Origin: Cysteiniphilum marinum
GTDB lineage: Bacteria > Pseudomonadota > Gammaproteobacteria > Francisellales > Francisellaceae
Reading direction: 5' to 3'
DNA: 64,000 nucleotides
Assembly (NCBI RefSeq): GCF_014857925.1
Contig: NZ_JACYVZ010000005.1
Location: forward strand, 1-64,000
The notes beneath the pieces were generated by a model. It was not told the DNA's origin. It searched no databases and worked only from the letters and a program-made list of their open reading frames with translations. The stretch's first letter is position 1. The number at the start of each line of letters is the position of its first letter. Shown here piece by piece: positions 1 through 8,564 of this stretch. The position numbers and the translations under genes are program-made.

Positions 1-222
1 TGGGCATATAGACAAGGAGATATATTGCTAAAAGATCAACCCAGAAAGCTTAAAAAACACGGTTATCCTCAATACTCTATTGTGCGCATTGGAGTAGATT
101 TTATTATTAAAGCCATTAGTGAGATCATCATTAACCCACGTAAAATACTTAGCTCGATCAGAATGGTATTTAAACCAAAAGCGTTAAAGATTACATTGAA
201 TGACTCAGGCGGTGTCCTGTAG
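1..222 (+). CDS. C-terminal end of an unrecognised protein (5' partial)
   Basis: The frame is open from the first base of the window (codon 1 is TGG) to a TAG at 220-222, so this is the last 73 or so residues of a gene that starts outside. The visible part is basic (PRKLKKHGYPQYS) followed by hydrophobic stretches (IGVDFIIKAISEIII) and a basic tail, which could lie at a membrane face. The end of a membrane-associated enzyme such as a glycosyltransferase is possible, but no diagnostic motif is present and I assign no function. The TTG at 25 is an internal codon and not a convincing start. The next gene overlaps its stop. Confidence 0.5.
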   Translation, partial: WAYRQGDILLKDQPRKLKKHGYPQYSIVRIGVDFIIKAISEIIINPRKILSSIRMVFKPKALKITLNDSGGVL

Positions 223-1057
223 TGTGCCAAGCTTTATAGGGCGAATATTTCCACTTGATCAAATGGATTTGAATTTACCGTTAGCTGATGGTGAAAGCTT
301 AAATTTATTCGGTGATAAATCTGCTCAACTGCATTCATTTAAATTGATGATGAGTCTTCATCAAGCAAACAATGAGGGTGTTTGCCTTGGAAAGATGAAA
401 GCCGCAGACCTTAAAAGATATTATTCAGCAACACATACGCTTGTTTCAGAGTATGTATTTGTTGATCTCAAAGAGCAAGATCTTGCATTTACGCCCAAAG
501 TGAGAGATATGCTAATAATAACGACCGAGGGTGTGGTTGTCGGCAGCTCAGATGCAAATCAACAGCAAAGTAATAAATCAGCACAATATTTATATGTAGT
601 TGATAAAAATAAAAGTCCCGCAATTGACGGAGTGACCTTAGATCAATTAGCAATAGATGAGCCATGGTATTGGGTTAAATTGCCTGAGTTTAGCAATCTA
701 CTGATACAGGTTCCCGTTAGTGGTTATATCACGCATGCTCAATATCATTTGCCATTGAAAGTAGGCACGAGGATCATGCTGAAATGTCATCCTGAATATG
801 TGATGCTTGATGGTATTATTGCAACGAAAATTATAAAGCCCATTGAAGCGTCGACTCAGCTTGAGTCCTTGTTTTGGGGCGCAGATCAACAGATGTCACT
901 CCAAGCAAGTAGTGATAAGGCAGGTAAAAATCAAAAGCTTAATATGGGGATAGATTTAGGTGAGAATAATGAAAAATCAAACTATAGCATTGAGTTTGAT
1001 GCACAAGCTAACACCACTAAGATTAGTGCAACAAGTGCAGGTGAATCAGGGAGTTAA
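200..1057 (+). CDS. Hypothetical protein, coupled to the upstream gene
   Basis: An ORF of 285 codons from ATG 200, or 277 from GTG 224. The GTG follows the upstream stop directly and has AGGCGG about 10 bases before it, so it is a credible start. ATG 200 would overlap the upstream gene by 23 bp. There is no signal peptide or obvious membrane segment. The last 45 or so residues are polar and low in complexity (LGENNEKSNYSIEFDAQANTT). I do not recognise the family. The overlap suggests co-translation with the partial gene before it. It converges on the malic enzyme gene with only 7 bp between, so no separate terminator fits. Confidence 0.6.
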   Translation: MTQAVSCSVPSFIGRIFPLDQMDLNLPLADGESLNLFGDKSAQLHSFKLMMSLHQANNEGVCLGKMKAADLKRYYSATHTLVSEYVFVDLKEQDLAFTPKVRDMLIITTEGVVVGSSDANQQQSNKSAQYLYVVDKNKSPAIDGVTLDQLAIDEPWYWVKLPEFSNLLIQVPVSGYITHAQYHLPLKVGTRIMLKCHPEYVMLDGIIATKIIKPIEASTQLESLFWGADQQMSLQASSDKAGKNQKLNMGIDLGENNEKSNYSIEFDAQANTTKISATSAGESGS

Positions 1058-1064
1058 GGCGTTG

Positions 1065-2777
1065 TTATTGTTTTTTTAGTGGATAGTAATCAGGTATCCA
1101 TTGTGCGTTATTAACGAGTTTTTCGACATCAGTTTCTTTGGCTTTGATACTTAATAAGCCTTCTTTAATCGCTTGTTTAGCAACAGCGATAGCGACTGCT
1201 TTGCTGACAATAGTTGCATCGTGAATGGGCGGCAACACGGGGTTGTCAACGGATTGATGCAGTGGTGAGAAGCTCGCTAGTGTTTCGCTAGCAACACGAA
1301 TCATGCCATCAGACATCTTAGTTGCTTTAACGGCAATGGCACCTAATCCAAGCCCTGGGAAGATAAAGGCATTGTTGCCTTGGGATATCTGGTAAGTTTT
1401 TCCTTGATAAACAACAGGTTCAAATGGACTGCCTGCGGCAATAATGGCTTTGGCATTAGTCCAATTGATGAGATCTTCAGGTGTTGCCTCACAGTGTGAA
1501 TTTGGATTTGATAATGGCATGATAATCGGGCGCTCAATATTTTGTGCCATGCTAGTGACAATCGGTTTGTTAAAAGCACCTTTAACGGTTGAACAGCCGA
1601 TTAAGATTGTGGCTTTAGCATTTTGCACGACTTCAAGAAGTGAAATGTTCTCCTGATTATTAATATTCCAGTTTTTGAGTTGTTTTCTTGCTTTAGCATA
1701 GGGCTTTTGAAAGTCTGGTAAATCAGGCATATCGTCAACGACAAGACCAAATCGATCAATAATATAAAAGCGATCCAAAGCTTGTTTTCTTGTCATGCCA
1801 CTGGCAATAAAGGCATCAAGAATTTGATCCATAATGCCGCAGCCTGCGGTGCCTGCACCAAACATCACCACTTTGTGATCCGTAAATTTAGTTTGTGTGG
1901 CTTTGATAGCTGAAATCACATTAGCAGTAGCAACAATGCCTGTGCCTTGCATATCATCATTGAATGTACAAAGTTGATCGCGATAGGTCTCTAAAATCGC
2001 ACGCGCATGATCTCGACCGAAATCCTCCCAGTGCAAATAGACATTAGGGAAGTGCTTTTTAACACTCATGACAAATTTTTCGATAAATTGATCATATTTT
2101 TTGCCGATAATACGTGGATGGCGCGCGCCAAGATACATCGGATCATCCAGTAGTTTTTGGTTGTTGGTGCCAACGTCAAGTTGTACCGGAAGTACATTGG
2201 CAGGATTGATACCCGCACAAATAATATAAACCATTAACTTGCCAATACTAATATCCATGCCACCGATGCCCCAATCGCCAATACCAAGTACAGCCTCACC
2301 GTCGGTAACAATAATAAAATCAATCTGTTGCTTTTTGGCGATATTGCCAAGGATTTTATCCATTTGTTTTTGTTCATCATAGGCAAGATAAACGCCAGCA
2401 GGGCGCCTAAATTCGCTAGAGTATTGCTCAACGGCATCACCAACCGTTGGTGTATAAACAATCGGTAATACCTCATCGATATGTTGTGAGCAAAATTTAT
2501 AAAAAAGCGTTGTATTGCTATCATGTAGGGTGTTTAGAAAAATGTTTTTCTGGATACTGTCATTTTTCTCTTGAAACTGGCGATAGACGCGCATCAGTTG
2601 TGAAGATAGGCTTTCAACCTGAATTGGCAGTTTACCGTGTAAATCAAACGCATCACGCTCTTCTTTGCTAAAGGCGGTACCTTTGTTTAACAGTGGATTG
2701 TCCATCAGCCCATGGGCGGAAAGGGAGGTTTGAATTTCTTGTATTTGCCCGTCTTTATTGGTAATAACCTTAAACAT
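1065..2777 (-). CDS. maeA: NAD-dependent malic enzyme (malate to pyruvate + CO2)
   Basis: A 570-residue protein of the large SfcA/MaeA type, which oxidatively decarboxylates malate in the cytoplasm. Family landmarks in order: the N-terminal malic domain with LPIVYTPTVGDAVEQYS and the RRPAGVYLAYDEQ segment; the metal/substrate region VTDGEAVLGIGDWGIGGM; the QLDVGTNN and WEDFGRDHARAIL segments; FNDDMQGTGIVATA; a Rossmann nucleotide-binding loop FGAGTAGCGIMDQ; and the C-terminal MPLSNPNSHCEATPEDLI and FPGLGLGA motifs. Length matches the family. It starts at an ATG, stands alone and converges on the preceding hypothetical gene. NAD preference is inferred from the subfamily and not proved from the sequence. 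Confidence 0.93.
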   Translation of the reverse strand: MFKVITNKDGQIQEIQTSLSAHGLMDNPLLNKGTAFSKEERDAFDLHGKLPIQVESLSSQLMRVYRQFQEKNDSIQKNIFLNTLHDSNTTLFYKFCSQHIDEVLPIVYTPTVGDAVEQYSSEFRRPAGVYLAYDEQKQMDKILGNIAKKQQIDFIIVTDGEAVLGIGDWGIGGMDISIGKLMVYIICAGINPANVLPVQLDVGTNNQKLLDDPMYLGARHPRIIGKKYDQFIEKFVMSVKKHFPNVYLHWEDFGRDHARAILETYRDQLCTFNDDMQGTGIVATANVISAIKATQTKFTDHKVVMFGAGTAGCGIMDQILDAFIASGMTRKQALDRFYIIDRFGLVVDDMPDLPDFQKPYAKARKQLKNWNINNQENISLLEVVQNAKATILIGCSTVKGAFNKPIVTSMAQNIERPIIMPLSNPNSHCEATPEDLINWTNAKAIIAAGSPFEPVVYQGKTYQISQGNNAFIFPGLGLGAIAVKATKMSDGMIRVASETLASFSPLHQSVDNPVLPPIHDATIVSKAVAIAVAKQAIKEGLLSIKAKETDVEKLVNNAQWIPDYYPLKKQ

Positions 2778-2901
2778 ATAAGCTCCTTGCTGTGTTGATA
2801 TAATGCTGTAACAGTTATGAGTATAGGTTTATAAATGCTAAGCGCAATGTTAGATAGCTAAAATAAAGCAATAAAAAATGTTAAGGAAAACAGGGGAATG
2901 A

Positions 2902-3384
2902 TTAGTGAATACGAAAAGATCTTGTTAATACTTCTTCGATAGGGATAAATCCACCAAAAAGCTCATCTTCTTGGTTGGCAATGGTCATCTCAAACACCCA
3001 TAAGAATTGATCTTCAGTAATGGTGTGCGTGCCAAGGGATATGATTTGTTCAATAATAAATTCAAGCTCATGCGATTGAATATCACCTGCTAAGTATGCT
3101 TCAAGCAAGAATCGCAGGCTTTCTGTCGGAATAATCGCCTTTTCTTGTGGTGTGAAGACACGTACGGTTTCAGGGTGGTAGTCTGCTCTTGGTTCGTCAT
3201 TGAATTTGCTAAAGCGCTCAAGCCAAGCAATTGCCTGCTCAATCGCCTGTGGCGCAAGACCTGCTTTTTGCAATTCATGCAATATCTCTTGTGAGTTTGT
3301 CAATTTGACCATATCACCATCGAAGTAGGGCAAATCGCTAAACAGCGACATGAGAACTTGTAGTATAGGGGCTTTGTTGTTCAT
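2902..3384 (-). CDS. smg: Smg family protein (DUF494)
   Basis: A 160-residue protein matching the Smg/DUF494 family of small, mostly helical cytoplasmic proteins. In many gammaproteobacteria the gene sits beside dprA, topA and def-fmt. The conserved central stretch (VRVFTPQEKAIIPTESLRFL) and the acidic N-terminal half are typical. The cellular role is not established. It follows dprA on the same strand with 9 bp between, so the two are co-transcribed with the LysM-less gene upstream of dprA. Confidence 0.85.
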   Translation of the reverse strand: MNNKAPILQVLMSLFSDLPYFDGDMVKLTNSQEILHELQKAGLAPQAIEQAIAWLERFSKFNDEPRADYHPETVRVFTPQEKAIIPTESLRFLLEAYLAGDIQSHELEFIIEQIISLGTHTITEDQFLWVFEMTIANQEDELFGGFIPIEEVLTRSFRIH

Positions 3385-3393
3385 GTTACCTTA

Positions 3394-4482
3394 TTAGATT
3401 CGTTTATATCCGCCAGGAACTGCGCCAATAAGCGCTTCCATCTCAAGCTCAAACAGTATGCCAGTTATTTTTGCGTATGTTAAGTTGGTCGTGTCGATAA
3501 TTTTGTCAATCGTGGTGCAACTTGAGCCAATACTGTCAAAAACAAGCTGTTGCTCGTTGGTGAGTAATAACGATTGTTGAAAGGGTGTTTGCGATGTGTT
3601 GAGCGTTTGTGTGAGATTTAGCTCATCAATAATATCCTCTGCTGAACAAACGAGCTTTGCACCCATTTGAATGAGCTTATGGCAGCCATGGCTTTGGCTG
3701 TGAAATATATTGCCAGGAATAGCAAAAACATCGCGGTTTTGCTCAAGAGCATGCATTGCCGTGATCAGTGAGCCACTTTTGTGCGCCGCTTCAATGACAA
3801 CAACACCAAGGCTTAAGCCACTGATCAGTCGATTTCTTTTAGGAAAGTGAAATCGCTTAGGTGCTTGTCCTAATAAAAACTCAGAAACAACCAAACCGTG
3901 GTTTTGAATTTGAGCATAGAGGTTGCGGTTTTGTGTCGGATAACAGATATTAACACCAGTGCCAAGTACGGCAATGGTCTTGCCATTTTGATTAAGTGTT
4001 TCTTGATGTGTCAACGTATCAATGCCAAGCGCCATGCCGCTATTGATAGTAAGCTTAGCGTGTAACAGATTAGGAATAAGCGCTTTGATACATTCATTGC
4101 CGTAAAGACTAGCTTGGCGCGTGCCAACAATAGCAAGTTGCAGTGTGTTTAAAAGGGCAATATCGCCAATGGCATAGAGGCTCAATGGTGGATCGCTGAT
4201 TTGTTTTAATTGTGGCGGGAATGCTGTATCAATGAAATGAATTAAATGATGTTTATCAGAAGATTGAAGCCAGGTTTCAAGTTTCTTGAGATATGAGGTG
4301 AATTTTTGCTCTTGAATAAAAGTAATCGTTTCATGATTTAAATTTAATGCATGTTGATAATTATGTGGTTTGGCAAGAAAGTCATCAATGCTAACTTGAA
4401 GGCTCACAAGTTTTTGATAGTGTTTAAAAGAAAAACCAGGGATAGTGTGTAAAACACTAAAGCTCATGTTTGACATGATCAT
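3394..4482 (-). CDS. dprA: DNA-processing protein DprA/Smf
   Basis: A 362-residue DprA, the cytoplasmic protein that receives incoming single-stranded DNA during natural transformation and loads RecA. Visible: an N-terminal SAM-like region, the Rossmann core LQLAIVGTRQASLYGNECI, the SGMALGIDTLTHQETL segment, IAVLGTGVNICYPTQN, SEFLLGQAPKRFHFPKRNRLISGLS and the HKSGSLITA segment, then a C-terminal winged-helix-like region (residues about 300-362). Three ATGs are possible (4482, 4476, 4467). All overlap the end of the upstream gene, which suggests translational coupling. An intact dprA allows, but does not prove, competence. Confidence 0.93.
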   Translation of the reverse strand: MIMSNMSFSVLHTIPGFSFKHYQKLVSLQVSIDDFLAKPHNYQHALNLNHETITFIQEQKFTSYLKKLETWLQSSDKHHLIHFIDTAFPPQLKQISDPPLSLYAIGDIALLNTLQLAIVGTRQASLYGNECIKALIPNLLHAKLTINSGMALGIDTLTHQETLNQNGKTIAVLGTGVNICYPTQNRNLYAQIQNHGLVVSEFLLGQAPKRFHFPKRNRLISGLSLGVVVIEAAHKSGSLITAMHALEQNRDVFAIPGNIFHSQSHGCHKLIQMGAKLVCSAEDIIDELNLTQTLNTSQTPFQQSLLLTNEQQLVFDSIGSSCTTIDKIIDTTNLTYAKITGILFELEMEALIGAVPGGYKRI

Positions 4483-5257
4483 GGTGTTTGGGTAGTTGAG
4501 TTAACACTGTGCTGCCAATCATGACTTCTTGTTTGGCATTAGTTACAAGTGCTATGGCATGATGACTAGCAAGTCGATAGACAAATCCTTGTCCTAAAAA
4601 CTGCCCTGGGATGGCATAACCATCAACTTTTTTAGCAGGTGATTCAAAATAAACACGCATCCCCATTTTAAGCCCTGCGCTTTGTCCTGTATTGATTAAG
4701 ACAGACTGATACGTTCCGGCAAAATCAGCTTCACCCTCTAGTTGGGTGACTTCACCGCTAATATTGCTATCAGCAACAATTTCATCATTAGGTAGTTTTG
4801 TTTGTACTAAATCAGAAGGCAGCGCATGATCACCGATGTTAATCTCTTGGGTGATATTCATAATGCGCATGACCAGTGTGCCTTGGTAGTTGCTAATAAA
4901 TTTAGCTTTGCCAAGGTGTTTGAAAATATAGTCATACTTGCCCTTGGCGTAAGGAATCCTATTGATGTGCGAAAAAATGTAGTAAAAGGGTGTTTCATTG
5001 GTTTTAGAAACATAAACAGTATCGCCAGAGCTAACAAGTGCTTGTCCTTTTGATGAAGCAATGATTTTGCCTGCATCCTTTAGTGGAATGTCAGATAAAT
5101 AAAAATTACTAAAAAAGGTATGATATTTCTCATATAAAGACTCGGCTTGTACAGGCTTGATGAGCAGCGTGGAGAGTAGTAAAAAAGTAACAGGCAGCAG
5201 TAACTTATATGAAATGATGCTAAGTGGTGCTTGTTGTGCAAAGGAGTATTTGTGCAT
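4457..5257 (-). CDS. Secreted protein of the dprA-linked LysM family, lacking the LysM domain
   Basis: 266 residues with an N-terminal hydrophobic segment (KLLLPVTFLLLSTLLI) ending near VQA-ES, consistent with Sec export. The core carries the features I know from the LysM proteins encoded just upstream of dprA: ALVSSGDTVYVSK, IMNITQEINIGDHALP, GTYQSVLINTGQSAGLKMGMRVYF and a C-terminal IALVTNAKQEVMIGSTVL. Those relatives normally carry a peptidoglycan-binding LysM (YTVxxGDTLWxIS-like) right after the signal peptide. Here only about 30 residues separate signal peptide and core, and no LysM pattern is visible. Its 3' end overlaps dprA. The function is unknown; envelope association is inferred. 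Confidence 0.72.
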   Translation of the reverse strand: MHKYSFAQQAPLSIISYKLLLPVTFLLLSTLLIKPVQAESLYEKYHTFFSNFYLSDIPLKDAGKIIASSKGQALVSSGDTVYVSKTNETPFYYIFSHINRIPYAKGKYDYIFKHLGKAKFISNYQGTLVMRIMNITQEINIGDHALPSDLVQTKLPNDEIVADSNISGEVTQLEGEADFAGTYQSVLINTGQSAGLKMGMRVYFESPAKKVDGYAIPGQFLGQGFVYRLASHHAIALVTNAKQEVMIGSTVLTQLPKHHDHVKHEL

Positions 5258-5359
5258 TTTTTATAAATCTCGTAGAATGTGCGCGTTAGTAACCTGCTAA
5301 AACTCTAGCCTAGATGTTGGGGAAAAGCAAAAAAAGCACAACTAAAACGAAGGAATTCC

Positions 5360-5803
5360 ATGAAAATACAAAGAGATAGCTTTGTAAAGATGCATTTTAA
5401 AATCCGTTTAAAAGATGGATCCATTGCTGAAGATACAAGTAACTATGATCACCCGTATGTATTCCAAATGGGTAAGGGGACGTTTTCAGAAAAAGTAGAG
5501 AATGAGTTACTTGGTTTAGAGGTGGGTGTGAATCGCAAAATGATGTTGATGCCTGAAGATGCCTTTGGTCAAAAACATCCGGCAATGATTTATGAAGTGC
5601 CAAGAAAAAGATTCCCAGAAGAGATGGAATTAGAGCAAGGCCTAATCGTTGCTTTCTCACAGAAAGATGGAACAGAGTTGCCTGGTGTGATCGTTGAGAT
5701 TCACGAGCATGATGTGACGGTTGATTTCAATCATCCATTATCAGGGCAAGTAATTTTGTTTGATGTTGATATCTTAGAAATTTCAGATAAGGAACTTGCC
5801 TAA
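5360..5803 (+). CDS. fkpB: FKBP-type peptidyl-prolyl isomerase, SlpA/FkpB type
   Basis: A 147-residue cytoplasmic FKBP isomerase of the SlyD/SlpA group: the FKBP strands (MHFKIRLKDGSIAEDT, YVFQMGKGTFSEKVENELLGLEVG) flank an inserted-flap region with MLMPEDAFGQKHPAMIYEVPRKRFP, and a C-terminal VDFNHPLSGQVILFDVDI closes the fold. There is no SlyD-like His-rich tail, which favours SlpA. The stop overlaps the ATG of ispH (5803), the same fkpB-ispH linkage seen in E. coli, so the two are translationally coupled. Confidence 0.92.
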   Translation: MKIQRDSFVKMHFKIRLKDGSIAEDTSNYDHPYVFQMGKGTFSEKVENELLGLEVGVNRKMMLMPEDAFGQKHPAMIYEVPRKRFPEEMELEQGLIVAFSQKDGTELPGVIVEIHEHDVTVDFNHPLSGQVILFDVDILEISDKELA

Positions 5804-6777
5804 TGAAAATTATTTTAGCCAACCCACGGGGATTTTGCGCAGGTGTTTCACGCGCTGTTGATGTTGTTGAACGTGTGCTTGCATTGGAGCCACATCCTGT
5901 CTATGTGCGCCATGAAGTGGTGCACAATCGTGCGGTGGTTGAAAGCCTTAAAGAAAAAGGGGCAATTTTCGTTAAAGAATTACATGAAGTACCAGATCAT
6001 GCTGTTTGTATTTTCAGTGCACATGGCGTATCACAAGCGGTAGAGGAAGAGGCAAAGCATAAAGCGCTTAAAATTTACGATGCGACCTGCCCATTGGTGA
6101 CAAAGGTGCATCGAGAGGTGCAAAAGGCAAGTAATATTGGTGTTGAGTGTGTGCTTATAGGTCACAAAGGGCACCCTGAGGTTGAGGGCACACTTGGGCA
6201 ATATAAGAATGAGTACAGTCAGATTTATTTGGTTGAAAATGTCGATGATGTGGCAAGCCTAGATGTGCAAGATCCAACAAGGCTTATTTTTGCAACCCAA
6301 ACCACCTTATCGGTCGATGAAACAAAAGATATTATTGCTGCATTAAAGGCTAAATATCCTGAAGTCAGTTCGCCAAAGAAAGAAGATATTTGCTACGCTA
6401 CACAGAACCGTCAGAATGCAGTAAGAGCATTAGCTAAAGAGGTTGATATTTTATTAGTAGTTGGCTCGAAAAATAGCTCTAACTCAAATCGCTTGCGTGA
6501 GCTAGCTGAGAAAGAGGGTGTTGATGCCTATTTGATTGATAATAAAGATGACATTAAACTTGAATGGTTTGTCAGTAAACACAATGCAGGTGTTACCGCA
6601 GGGGCTTCGGCACCTGAGTATTTAGTGCAGCAAGTGGTAAGCTTCTTGCAATCGCACTTTGCCGATGCCTATGTTGTCGACTTTGAAGGTGTTAAGGAAG
6701 AGGTAACTTTTCCTTTACCAAAGTTATTAAAACAAACGAAGCTTGGCAGTGTGAAAAAAGCTAAGATTAATGATTAA
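5803..6777 (+). CDS. ispH: 4-hydroxy-3-methylbut-2-enyl diphosphate reductase
   Basis: A 324-residue IspH/LytB, the last enzyme of the MEP isoprenoid pathway, reducing HMBPP to IPP and DMAPP with a 4Fe-4S cluster. The three cluster cysteines are visible at 12 (RGFCAGVSRA), 96 (DATCPLV) and 197 (DICYATQNRQ). The substrate-binding histidines lie at 41 (VVHNRAVV), 74 (SAHGV) and 124, with the catalytic Glu at 126 (GHPEVEGT). Full length. The start ATG overlaps the end of fkpB by one base. Essential in organisms that lack the mevalonate route. Confidence 0.96.
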   Translation: MKIILANPRGFCAGVSRAVDVVERVLALEPHPVYVRHEVVHNRAVVESLKEKGAIFVKELHEVPDHAVCIFSAHGVSQAVEEEAKHKALKIYDATCPLVTKVHREVQKASNIGVECVLIGHKGHPEVEGTLGQYKNEYSQIYLVENVDDVASLDVQDPTRLIFATQTTLSVDETKDIIAALKAKYPEVSSPKKEDICYATQNRQNAVRALAKEVDILLVVGSKNSSNSNRLRELAEKEGVDAYLIDNKDDIKLEWFVSKHNAGVTAGASAPEYLVQQVVSFLQSHFADAYVVDFEGVKEEVTFPLPKLLKQTKLGSVKKAKIND

Positions 6778-6829
6778 TAGGTTAGAAATGTCGTGAAAGA
6801 CAATAAAAGTAACGTGTAAGGATAATGCG

Positions 6830-7594
6830 ATGAAAGATGATCAATCGTTAGATAAGCAAGTGACGCAGCGCAGTAAGAGTATTTATGTTTTGCCAAATTT
6901 ATTTACCTCAGCGAGTTTGTTTGCAGGGTTTTATGCGATTATTGCTGCGTTTAATAGTCATTTTGTACTGGCGTCGGTATGTATTTATATTGCTGCGATC
7001 ATGGACTCATTAGATGGACGTGTTGCGCGCTTAACCAATACACAAAGCGCATTTGGTGCAGAATATGATTCTTTGGCTGATATTGTCTCCTTTGGTGTGG
7101 CACCTGCTTTAATAATCTATTTTTGGGCAGTAAACCATTTAGGGCAATTCGGTTGGGCAGTGGCATTTATTTATTTGGCATGCGTTGCTTTACGCTTAGC
7201 ACGTTTTAATACACAGCTTGATGATAATACTCCGGAGAGCAAACGCTATTTTACAGGGTTACCATGTCCGGCATCTGCTGCAACCATTGCAGGATTTGTG
7301 TGGTTTTGTAACACACTTGGACACACTTTTGCTGAAGGATGGGTAACATTTTTTGCAACGATTATTACGCTTTACTTGTCAGCGATGATGGTGAGCAATA
7401 TTAAGTTTAGAAGCTTTAAAGACTATGACTTAAAGGGTAAGGTAGTCTTTACACAAACAGTATTTGTCGTATTTATCATTGCGATTATCTTTATTGATCC
7501 ATCGATTACTTTATTTGTGATATTCATGATTTACGCGCTATCAGGGAGTGTTGCGCGAATATTCAAAGGTAAACAAACAGTGCAGGTTAAATAG
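6830..7594 (+). CDS. pssA: CDP-diacylglycerol-serine O-phosphatidyltransferase
   Basis: A 254-residue inner-membrane enzyme making phosphatidylserine, the precursor of phosphatidylethanolamine. The CDP-alcohol phosphatidyltransferase signature is present (DSLDGRVARLTN ... GAEYDSLAD), within a protein of about seven or eight hydrophobic segments. This is the integral-membrane (class I-like) family rather than the soluble E. coli PssA. About 50 bp separate it from ispH on the same strand. Its 3' side faces the foldback repeat at 7598, which may serve as terminator. Confidence 0.9.
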   Translation: MKDDQSLDKQVTQRSKSIYVLPNLFTSASLFAGFYAIIAAFNSHFVLASVCIYIAAIMDSLDGRVARLTNTQSAFGAEYDSLADIVSFGVAPALIIYFWAVNHLGQFGWAVAFIYLACVALRLARFNTQLDDNTPESKRYFTGLPCPASAATIAGFVWFCNTLGHTFAEGWVTFFATIITLYLSAMMVSNIKFRSFKDYDLKGKVVFTQTVFVVFIIAIIFIDPSITLFVIFMIYALSGSVARIFKGKQTVQVK

Positions 7595-7597
7595 AGC

Positions 7598-7763
7598 TAT
7601 ACCGCTCGTAAATCATTTTGCGGTGTTCAGTGTCGAAGAAGTTTTTAATGCTTTTGTGTGATTGTGTTGCAGGTAATAGCTAGGACTATTGGCAAAATAC
7701 AATCACTCAAAAATGAAAGAAATTCGATGACAGAAATATTGTAAAATGGTTTGTGAGCGGTAT
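7598..7763. repeat. Foldback (MITE-like) intergenic element, copy A
   Basis: This 166-bp sequence is one long imperfect palindrome filling the gap between the convergent genes pssA and tcdA. Its ends read ATACCGCTCGTAAATCATTT and, on the other strand, ATACCGCTCACAAACCATTT. Inner arms also pair: GTGTGATTGTGTTGC on the left against the complement of GCAAAATACAATCACTC on the right, with the centre near 7680. No ORF lies inside. Related copies are at 16796, 40542, 43365, 52801 and 58200. It lacks a transposase, so it would be a non-autonomous element or structured repeat. Confidence 0.85.
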
Positions 7764-7764
7764 G

Positions 7765-8508
7765 TTATTGCTTGGCGCGTAGATTTTTACCGACAAGGTG
7801 CTTTATCACCATGCCGGCAATCGTTAGCCCAAACAATGCCGGCATATAGCTAATCGTACCATTAACAGCACGGTCACGACTATCATCACCAACAGGCTCG
7901 GGTGGAAGCGGCGGTAATGAGCTCTCAGTCGAGTAAACGGCAAGAATCCCCTTTTTGACGTTGAGGCGACGCAAGCGAATGCGTACGAATTTGGCAAGTT
8001 TACACATGCTTGTTTGATAGATGTCAGCGACTTTAATCTGTGTTGGGTCAACTTTACCACCAGCGCCCATGCTTGAGATAACCTTGTGGCCACGCTTATG
8101 TGCATAAGCAACAAAGGCAACCTTGCACACAAGGCTATCAATCGCATCAATAACAAAGTCGTAGTATTTATTAAATATAAACTCTATATCATCTTTGCGA
8201 AGGAAGCCATCGATAATATTAACCTTGCAATTGGGGTTAATATCCAAAATACGCTCGCGCATGATTCTTGCTTTTTTCATTCCCACATTTGAGTTCAGTG
8301 CGACTAATTGGCGATTAAGGTTAGATTCTGAGACAACATCATGATCAACTAATGTGATTTCACCAATGCCAGCGCGCGCTAGTGCTTCAGCAGCAAAGGA
8401 GCCAACACCACCGACACCTGCAAGTAGTACATGTGATGCTTTTAGTCGTTCAATACCAGCATCATTGACAAGAATGGCTGTGCGTTCAAAAAGTCCAGTG
8501 TGTTTCAT
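7765..8508 (-). CDS. tcdA: tRNA threonylcarbamoyladenosine dehydratase
   Basis: A 247-residue E1-like ATPase (TcdA/CsdL) that adenylates and dehydrates t6A37 in tRNA to its cyclic form. The ThiF/MoeB Rossmann motif GVGGVGSFAAEALARAGIG is followed by the ATP-contact segment LVDHDVVSESNLNRQLVAL and, later, FVIDAIDSL. The downstream SSMGAGGKVDPTQIKVADI and the SSLPPLPPEP region are typical of the TcdA subgroup rather than of MoeB. Start at ATG 8508. It follows ftsY on the same strand with a 56-bp gap. Confidence 0.91.
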   Translation of the reverse strand: MKHTGLFERTAILVNDAGIERLKASHVLLAGVGGVGSFAAEALARAGIGEITLVDHDVVSESNLNRQLVALNSNVGMKKARIMRERILDINPNCKVNIIDGFLRKDDIEFIFNKYYDFVIDAIDSLVCKVAFVAYAHKRGHKVISSMGAGGKVDPTQIKVADIYQTSMCKLAKFVRIRLRRLNVKKGILAVYSTESSLPPLPPEPVGDDSRDRAVNGTISYMPALFGLTIAGMVIKHLVGKNLRAKQ

Positions 8509-8564
8509 TGAAAACTAAGTATTTATTTTTTGCGGTAGTATGCCAGATAAATACTATGGATGCA

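Noticed and set aside
7824-8156. 110-codon ORF in another frame of tcdA
   Set aside because: It overlaps the catalytic core of tcdA completely and has no supporting features.
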